A stretch of DNA of 9,434 nucleotides from Brevundimonas vancanneytii (GTDB lineage: Bacteria; Pseudomonadota; Alphaproteobacteria; Caulobacterales; Caulobacteraceae). The translations under genes and the position numbers were made by a program. The stretch spans positions 1 to 9,434 of the forward strand of contig CAMCIP010000086.1 in NCBI GenBank assembly GCA_945874855.1, read 5' to 3'. Positions within the stretch are counted from its first letter, which is position 1, and each line of letters starts with the position of its first letter. A model generated the notes under the pieces. That model searched no databases, was not told where the DNA came from, and worked only from the letters and a program-made list of their open reading frames with translations. Below, piece after piece: positions 1-9,434 of the stretch.

Positions 1-2284
<2,284 letters not shown>

Positions 2285-2290
2285 CTTTAT

Positions 2291-2298
2291 TTCCTTCT
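2291..2298 (-). promoter_or_regulatory. Ribosome binding site of rpoC, abutted by a small hairpin
   Basis: Read on the minus strand the sequence is AGAAGGAA, six bases before the rpoC ATG, a strong Shine-Dalgarno match that fixes the start. Immediately upstream (2299-2312) lies a perfect 5-bp inverted repeat, GCGGG/CCCGC, with a four-base loop. This hairpin would end directly against the binding site. Confidence 0.8.
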
Positions 2299-2348
2299 GC
2301 GGGATGGCCCGCGAAAATCGATGAGGAGTGGGGTTCAGGGAGCGGACC

Positions 2349-2375
2349 GCCCTCCCCCGCCGGGCGGGAGAGGGC
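2349..2375. repeat. 27-bp GC-rich palindrome between rpoB and rpoC
   Basis: The arms are GCCCTCCCCCGCC (2349-2361) and GGCGGGAGAGGGC (2363-2375) around one central base. Twelve of 13 positions are complementary. The single mismatch (2355/2369) becomes a G-U pair in the rpoBC transcript, so the RNA could form an almost unbroken stem starting 12 bases after the rpoB stop. No T-run follows in the rpoBC direction, so it is not a standard intrinsic terminator. Palindromes of this composition resemble dispersed REP-type intergenic elements. Only one copy is seen in this window, so the repeat nature is inferred. It could act as an RNA-processing or 3'-end-protecting hairpin between the two cistrons. 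Confidence 0.65.
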
Positions 2376-2387
2376 TCTGGTTCCGGA

Positions 2388-6503
<4,116 letters not shown>

Positions 6504-6540
6504 TCTGTATTCCCAATCGAGGGGCCCTGCCGTAATCCGG

Positions 6541-6666
6541 CGGAGCGCCATCCAATGCAGCGGCCCCGGCGCGCGGATGTGCGCTCCGGGACTTCGGAGT
6601 TCGGCGTCCACCCTCGGCCCGTTCCGGCCAGGACGCCTGAAATGTGCAGCTCCCTTGGGGAGGAGC
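6541..6666 (-). promoter_or_regulatory. Structured 5' leader of rpoB with competing stem-loops
   Basis: Read in the rpoB direction there are four inverted repeats. (a) 6650-6662 is CTCCC-CAA-GGGAG. (b) 6603-6637 has outer arms GGCGTCC and GGACGCC (7 bp, perfect) enclosing a 4-bp GGCC pair. (c) 6584-6599 is CTCCG, a six-base loop, then CGGAG. (d) 6541-6588 has CGGAGCGC paired with GCGCTCCG, then after one bulged base CATCC with GGATG, giving 13 pairs in total around a 21-base loop. Stems c and d share the CGGAG arm at 6584-6588 and so cannot coexist. Stem d ends 37 bases before the rpoB ATG and has no T-run after it, so a plain intrinsic terminator is unlikely. The pairings are seen in the sequence. 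A regulatory role (attenuation, translational control or RNase processing) is inference. Confidence 0.5.
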
Positions 6667-6749
6667 GCGCCTTCGCACCGGTCGGAGGGCTACGGACCGG
6701 GCCTCGGCGCTTTTCGCGCGGACTCGTGCTGAGTTGTGCGGAACGCGGT

Positions 6750-6777
6750 CATATACTCGCTTCTGCGACGAAATAAA
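6750..6777 (-). promoter_or_regulatory. Weak candidate housekeeping promoter for rpoBC
   Basis: On the minus strand TTTATT (6777-6772) and TATATG (6755-6750) are separated by 16 bases. They match the TTGACA and TATAAT consensus at 3 and 4 of 6 positions. It is the most AT-rich spot in the divergent region and would give a leader of about 240 bases that contains all the stem-loops. The same patch also reads TATACT on the plus strand (6752-6757), without a good -35. The assignment is tentative. Confidence 0.25.
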
Positions 6778-6815
6778 GGCCTCTGCGGTGAAATCCGTCG
6801 TCGTATCGCAACAGC

Positions 6816-6842
6816 TGTCGAAATGGCGAACGGTGGCGCGTC
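6816..6842 (+). promoter_or_regulatory. Candidate ECF42-type sigma factor promoter (TGTCGA-N17-CGTC)
   Basis: TGTCGA at 6816-6821 (followed by AAT) and CGTC at 6839-6842 are separated by 17 bases. As I recall, the motif reported for ECF42-group sigma factors is TGTCGA at -35 and CG(A/T)C at -10, which this fits exactly. Transcription would start near 6850, giving a leader of about 50 bases before the DGPF gene ATG. Since the sigma factor of that group is encoded by the second gene of the operon, this would be an autoregulatory promoter. A second CGTC (6845-6848) lies at a less suitable spacing of 23. TGTCGA alone is common in this GC-rich sequence, so the evidence is the combination of motif, spacing and position. 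Confidence 0.6.
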
Positions 6843-6885
6843 TTCGTCATGTCGCGCATGATCGGACTGGCCGTTCCAGCGACGC

Positions 6886-6889
6886 GGAG
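6886..6889 (+). promoter_or_regulatory. Ribosome binding site of the DGPF-domain gene
   Basis: GGAG sits nine bases before the ATG at 6899. It decides the start against longer in-frame versions that begin at non-ATG codons from 6644 and would run through the promoter and intergenic sequence. Confidence 0.65.
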
Positions 6890-6898
6890 ATCGAACCG

Positions 6899-7264
6899 AT
6901 GCAATACGCCCTTCTGATTCATGAGCCCGAGGCCGAGGCCTATCCCCAAGGGGAGGACAGCCAGTCCTGGAAGGACATTCTGGTCGCCCACAACGCGTTC
7001 GGCGGCGAGATGGCCCAGGCCGGGGTGATGCGCGGCGGGGCCGGGCTGAAGTCCACATCCACCGCCACGACGGTGCGGGTGACCCCCCAGGGACGGACCG
7101 TTCACGACGGTCCCTTCGCCGAGACCCGCGAACAGCTGGGCGGGCTCTACATGATCGAGGCGCCCGATCTGGACGCCGCGATCGAGTGGGCGAAGAAGCT
7201 GCCGATCGCCACGACCGGGTCGATCGAAATCCGGCCGATGCTGGCGGCACCCGAGGGACTTTGA
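6899..7264 (+). CDS. YCII-related DGPF-domain protein
   Basis: A 121-aa cytoplasmic protein of the YCII/DGPF family (dimeric ferredoxin-like fold), with no signal peptide or membrane segment. It opens MQYALLIHEPE, typical of the family. The signature block is DGPFAETREQLGG at residues 70-82, followed by LYMIEAPDLDAAIEWA and a C-terminal GSIEIRPM strand. The length matches single-domain members. The biochemical role of this family is not established; some members have been proposed to have enzyme-like sites. Genes of this type very often sit beside ECF sigma factors with C-terminal TPR extensions, as here, and are likely targets of that sigma factor. The stop codon overlaps the next start by 4 bp (TTGA), implying translational coupling. 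A candidate sigma-specific promoter lies 57 bases upstream of the ATG. Confidence 0.93.
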   Translation: MQYALLIHEPEAEAYPQGEDSQSWKDILVAHNAFGGEMAQAGVMRGGAGLKSTSTATTVRVTPQGRTVHDGPFAETREQLGGLYMIEAPDLDAAIEWAKKLPIATTGSIEIRPMLAAPEGL

Positions 7265-8487
7265 GCCCACTGGAGACCACCTTCCGGGAGGCCGGCGGCC
7301 GGGTGACTTCCGCCCTGGCCGCCGCCTTCCGGGATCTGGACCTGGCCGAGGAGGCCTTCGCGGAGGCATGCGCCCGGGCGGTGGAACGCTGGGGCCCCGC
7401 CCCGCCCGCCGACCCGGCCGCCTGGCTGTACGCAGTCGCACGCCGCTGGGCCGTGGACCGGCTGCGACGCCGCGCGACGGCGGCGGCGCACAGGCCCGAG
7501 GCGCCTGAGCCCGAGCCGACGCCGGAGGAGCATGCGATGCGGCTGGACGAGCCGATACCCGACGAGCGCCTGCGTTTGATCTTCGTCTGCTGCCATCCCG
7601 CGGTGGCGGCCGAGGCGCGGGCACCGCTGACACTGAAGACGGTGTGCGGACTGAGCACGTCCGAGATCGCGCGCGCCTTCCTGGTTTCAGAGCCGACCCT
7701 GGCGCAGCGGCTGGTGCGGGCCAAGCGCAAGATCACCGAGGCCGGCGTACCGTTCGAGACGCCGGGGCCCGAACGCTGGCCCGAGCGGATGGAGGCGGTC
7801 CTGTCCACGCTGGAGGTGGCCTATGCGCAGGCGCATGCCGACGCCGCCCTGGCCGGGCCGCACGCGGAGTTCGCCGCCGAAATGCTGCGGCTCAGTGCCT
7901 TGCTGGCCCGGCTGGCACCGGGCGACGCCGAGGTCCAGGCGCTGGCCTCGACCTTCCACCTGACCGAGTCGCGGCGGGCGGCGCGGCTGGACGCAGACGG
8001 CGCGATGGCGCCGCTGACCGCACAGGACGTGCGGGACTGGGACGCGGACCTGCTGGCACGAGGGCGGGCCTGGCTGGCGACCTCTGCCGCCCTGAGCCGG
8101 CAGGCCGCGACACCGCCGGGTCCGCGGGCGCTGCAGGCCGCTGTTCACGCCGCCCACGCCTCGCGGCGGGAGAGTGGGACCACGCCCTGGCGCGACATCC
8201 TCGCGCTGTACGATGCCCTGCTCAGCCAGCGCGACGATGCGGTGTTGCGGACCAACCGGGCCGTGGCCCTGGCCGAGGTCGAGGGGGCGGCGACAGGACT
8301 GGCGGCGCTGGACGCCGTGGCGGCAACCGGCTGGCTGCCCTTCCATGCGGCGCGGGCCGATCTGCTGGCGCGGCTCGACCGGCGGATCGAGGCCGTGGCC
8401 GAGTATGACCTGGCCCTGGCCGCCGGACCCCAGGTCGCCGAAGAGCGGTTCCTCAGACGGCGACGCGCTGCTAGCGTCGGCAGATGA
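7261..8487 (+). CDS. ECF RNA polymerase sigma factor with C-terminal TPR-like extension (ECF42 / DUF6596 type)
   Basis: A 408-aa alternative sigma factor, about twice the length of a simple ECF sigma. Region 2 is at about residues 5-70 (LDLAEEAFAEACARAVERW, then AWLYAVARRWAVDRLRR). Region 4 is at about 100-160 (DERLRLIFVCCHP, then the helix-turn-helix LSTSEIARAFLVSEPTLAQR). The extension at about 170-408 includes a DUF6596-like part and a TPR-like helical part (ILALYDALL, TNRAVALAEVEG, HAARADLLARLDRRIEAVAEY). I chose the TTG at 7261, which overlaps the upstream stop by 4 bp and has GAGGGA just upstream. It gives an N-terminus (LETTFREAGGRV) in line with the family. GTG at 7186 or 7303 are alternatives. 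In studied ECF42 proteins the extension is needed for activity and stands in for an anti-sigma factor, and none is encoded nearby. The inducing signal is unknown. It is coupled to the FKBP gene by an ATGA overlap. Confidence 0.92.
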   Translation: MSPLETTFREAGGRVTSALAAAFRDLDLAEEAFAEACARAVERWGPAPPADPAAWLYAVARRWAVDRLRRRATAAAHRPEAPEPEPTPEEHAMRLDEPIPDERLRLIFVCCHPAVAAEARAPLTLKTVCGLSTSEIARAFLVSEPTLAQRLVRAKRKITEAGVPFETPGPERWPERMEAVLSTLEVAYAQAHADAALAGPHAEFAAEMLRLSALLARLAPGDAEVQALASTFHLTESRRAARLDADGAMAPLTAQDVRDWDADLLARGRAWLATSAALSRQAATPPGPRALQAAVHAAHASRRESGTTPWRDILALYDALLSQRDDAVLRTNRAVALAEVEGAATGLAALDAVAATGWLPFHAARADLLARLDRRIEAVAEYDLALAAGPQVAEERFLRRRRAASVGR

Positions 8488-8987
8488 CCCTGCGCCTCGC
8501 TCCCCTCGCCCTGACCGCCCTGCTGGCCGCCTGCGCCGGTGCCCCGACCCTGCCGGTCACCCCTCTGGCCCCGCCGACCCAGGCAGAGTGGGAGGCCAAC
8601 CAGGCCGAGTGGCTGGCCCACAACGCCGCCCAGCCGGGCTGGACGGTGACCGACAGCGGCCTGCAATGGCGGCGCGTCGGGGCAGCCAATCCGCAGGGAC
8701 GCCAACCCCAAGCGACCGACGTGGTCAAGGTGCACTATCGCGGCACCTTCACCGGGGGGCAGGAGTTCGACAGCTCCTACTCCCGCAACGAACCGACCGA
8801 GTTCCCGTTGAACCGCGTCATCAAGGGCTGGACCGAGGGCGTCGGTCTGATGCGGGAGGGTGAGACCTTCGAGTTCCTGATCCCCGGCCACCTTGCCTAT
8901 GGCGAGCGCTGGGTCGGCGGCGAGATCCCGCCCAACTCGGCGCTGCGCTTCACGGTGGAACTGCTCGAGGTCAAGCCCGCTTCCTGA
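8484..8987 (+). CDS. FKBP-type peptidyl-prolyl cis-trans isomerase, predicted lipoprotein
   Basis: A 167-aa protein that would catalyse proline isomerisation in envelope proteins. The N-terminus has a short basic and hydrophobic signal ending in a lipobox, LAAC, with the acylated cysteine predicted at C17. A Pro-rich linker and an amphipathic stretch (about 30-50) precede the FKBP domain at about 58-165. The catalytic pocket residues of FKBP12 all have counterparts: Y85, F95-D96, F107, V112-I113, W116, Y139 and F156. A full active site is therefore expected. The ATG overlaps the sigma factor stop (ATGA), with no clear ribosome binding site, so translation is probably coupled. Membership of the sigma operon suggests it is part of the same response, although read-through from an unrelated arrangement is possible. 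The 3' end overlaps the convergent J-domain gene by 17 bp. Confidence 0.95.
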   Translation: MTLRLAPLALTALLAACAGAPTLPVTPLAPPTQAEWEANQAEWLAHNAAQPGWTVTDSGLQWRRVGAANPQGRQPQATDVVKVHYRGTFTGGQEFDSSYSRNEPTEFPLNRVIKGWTEGVGLMREGETFEFLIPGHLAYGERWVGGEIPPNSALRFTVELLEVKPAS

Positions 8988-9396
8988 GCAGCCGGTCCCG
9001 GGCGGCGTTCAGTCGGGCGGCGAGGCCCTGGGTGCCGCCCTGGTCGGGATGGGCCCGCCCCATCAGACGTCGCCAGGCAGCGTTGATCTCGGCCGGGCCG
9101 GCGTCGGCGGAGACGCCCAGGACGGAGCGCGCCTCGCCATCGTCCAGATCATCGGGCCGCGCCGGCGTCTGACGGCTGCGCGAGGCGAAGGTCAGCCACA
9201 GGCCACCGAAGGCCAGGGCTCCTGCCGTCAGCCAGGCACTGCGCGTGACCGCCACGACGGCCCCGGCCATCATGACGGCGGCCAGAAGGGTGGCCGTGAC
9301 CCGCCAGTGTCCCCTGCCCCGTCGCTCGGTCTGCCGGCCCAGCCGGATCAGGGCCCAGAGCGCGACGGCCGCCAGGGCGACGGTCAGCGGCGACAT
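8971..9396 (-). CDS. Small membrane-anchored J-domain (DnaJ-like) protein
   Basis: A 141-aa protein with two or three hydrophobic segments at about residues 4-18, 33-50 and 54-70, a polar linker rich in acidic residues (80-88), and a compact C-terminal J domain at about 87-139. The J domain has the HPD motif at 116-118 followed by QGGT and LAARLNAARDRLL. The layout (membrane part first, short J domain last) resembles Tim14/Pam18-like J proteins common in alphaproteobacteria. It would present the J domain, probably in the cytoplasm, to stimulate a DnaK-type Hsp70 near the membrane. There is no Gly/Phe or zinc-finger region, so it is not DnaJ itself. The ATG at 9396 follows a probable upstream stop by 3 bases and lacks a strong ribosome binding site, suggesting coupling to the preceding minus-strand gene. 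The partner and substrate are unknown. Confidence 0.88.
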   Translation of the reverse strand: MSPLTVALAAVALWALIRLGRQTERRGRGHWRVTATLLAAVMMAGAVVAVTRSAWLTAGALAFGGLWLTFASRSRQTPARPDDLDDGEARSVLGVSADAGPAEINAAWRRLMGRAHPDQGGTQGLAARLNAARDRLLRKRA

Positions 9397-9399
9397 GGC

Positions 9400-9434
9400 T
9401 CAGGCGGCCTGGCGGGGCGTCGAGTCGGCGTCCA
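9400..9434 (-). CDS. Probable 3' end of an unidentified upstream gene (partial)
   Basis: A minus-strand frame is open from the window edge for ten codons (DADSTPRQAA) and ends at a TGA (9402-9400), three bases before the ATG of the J-domain gene. The tight spacing suggests the last codons of an operon partner. The fragment is too short to identify and could be chance. Confidence 0.35.
   Translation of the reverse strand, partial: DADSTPRQAA

Larger units (their letters stand above)
6504..6898. other. 395-bp divergent intergenic region between rpoB and the DGPF/sigma operon
   Basis: No credible gene is seen. The half next to rpoB (6541-6666) is GC-rich and full of inverted repeats when read as rpoB leader. 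The only AT-leaning patch is about 6748-6778. The half next to the plus-strand operon carries the candidate sigma-specific promoter (6816-6842) and the ribosome binding site of the DGPF gene. No rplL or rplJ sequence is present. Both divergent transcription units must start in this interval, or in the case of the plus-strand genes very close to it. Confidence 0.8.

Noticed and set aside
6541..6588. Intrinsic terminator in the rpoB leader
   Set aside because: The stem is strong, but no T-run follows on the rpoB-coding strand.
6504..6611. Longer RpoB starting at GTG 6611 or ATG 6551
   Set aside because: The added residues have no resemblance to RpoB and run through the hairpin-forming leader. 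MAKS at 6503 has a GGGA element at normal spacing.
6644..6898. Longer version of the DGPF protein beginning upstream
   Set aside because: The DGPF family starts at MQYALLIHEPE (6899), which has its own ribosome binding site. The extension would include the candidate promoter.
6690..7808. 372- and 294-codon minus-strand frames over the DGPF/sigma genes
   Set aside because: Arg/Pro/Ser/Ala-rich shadows of GC-rich coding sequence with no recognisable domain; the plus-strand genes there have clear families.

Overview
The window looks like chromosome of a GC-rich alphaproteobacterium. RpoB and RpoC have alphaproteobacterial sequence character, and third codon positions are almost all G or C. My best guess is the Caulobacteraceae (Brevundimonas-like). 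That is inferred from protein resemblance only and was not tested by search.

Left two thirds (1-6503, minus strand): the two large RNA polymerase core subunits. rpoB (1371 aa, complete) is followed after 103 bp by rpoC, of which only the first 761 residues are inside the window. The rpoB-rpoC gap holds a near-perfect 27-bp GC palindrome and a good ribosome binding site for rpoC.

Middle (6504-6898): a 395-bp gene-free divergent region. Its rpoB-proximal half, read in the rpoB direction, can fold into several stem-loops, two of which share an arm and exclude each other. Its distal half holds a weak candidate promoter for rpoBC. In the other direction it holds a TGTCGA-N17-CGTC element that fits the promoter motif reported for ECF42-group sigma factors.

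Right third (6899-8987, plus strand): a compact three-gene operon joined by 4-bp start/stop overlaps. It encodes a YCII/DGPF-domain protein, an ECF sigma factor with a long C-terminal TPR-like extension (ECF42 type), and an FKBP-type peptidyl-prolyl isomerase lipoprotein. The likely logic is that the sigma factor transcribes its own operon from the element at 6816-6842. No anti-sigma gene is seen. Converging on it from the minus strand (8971-9396) is a small membrane protein with a C-terminal J domain, overlapping the FKBP gene by 17 bp. Just upstream of that gene the window ends inside what is probably the 3' end of another minus-strand gene.

The usual rplJ-rplL pair is not next to rpoB here. 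The sigma-factor operon sits there in the opposite orientation, so rpoBC must use its own promoter in the divergent region. The points most worth checking are the self-contained ECF42 promoter/operon and the structured rpoB leader. Everything else is ordinary housekeeping sequence.
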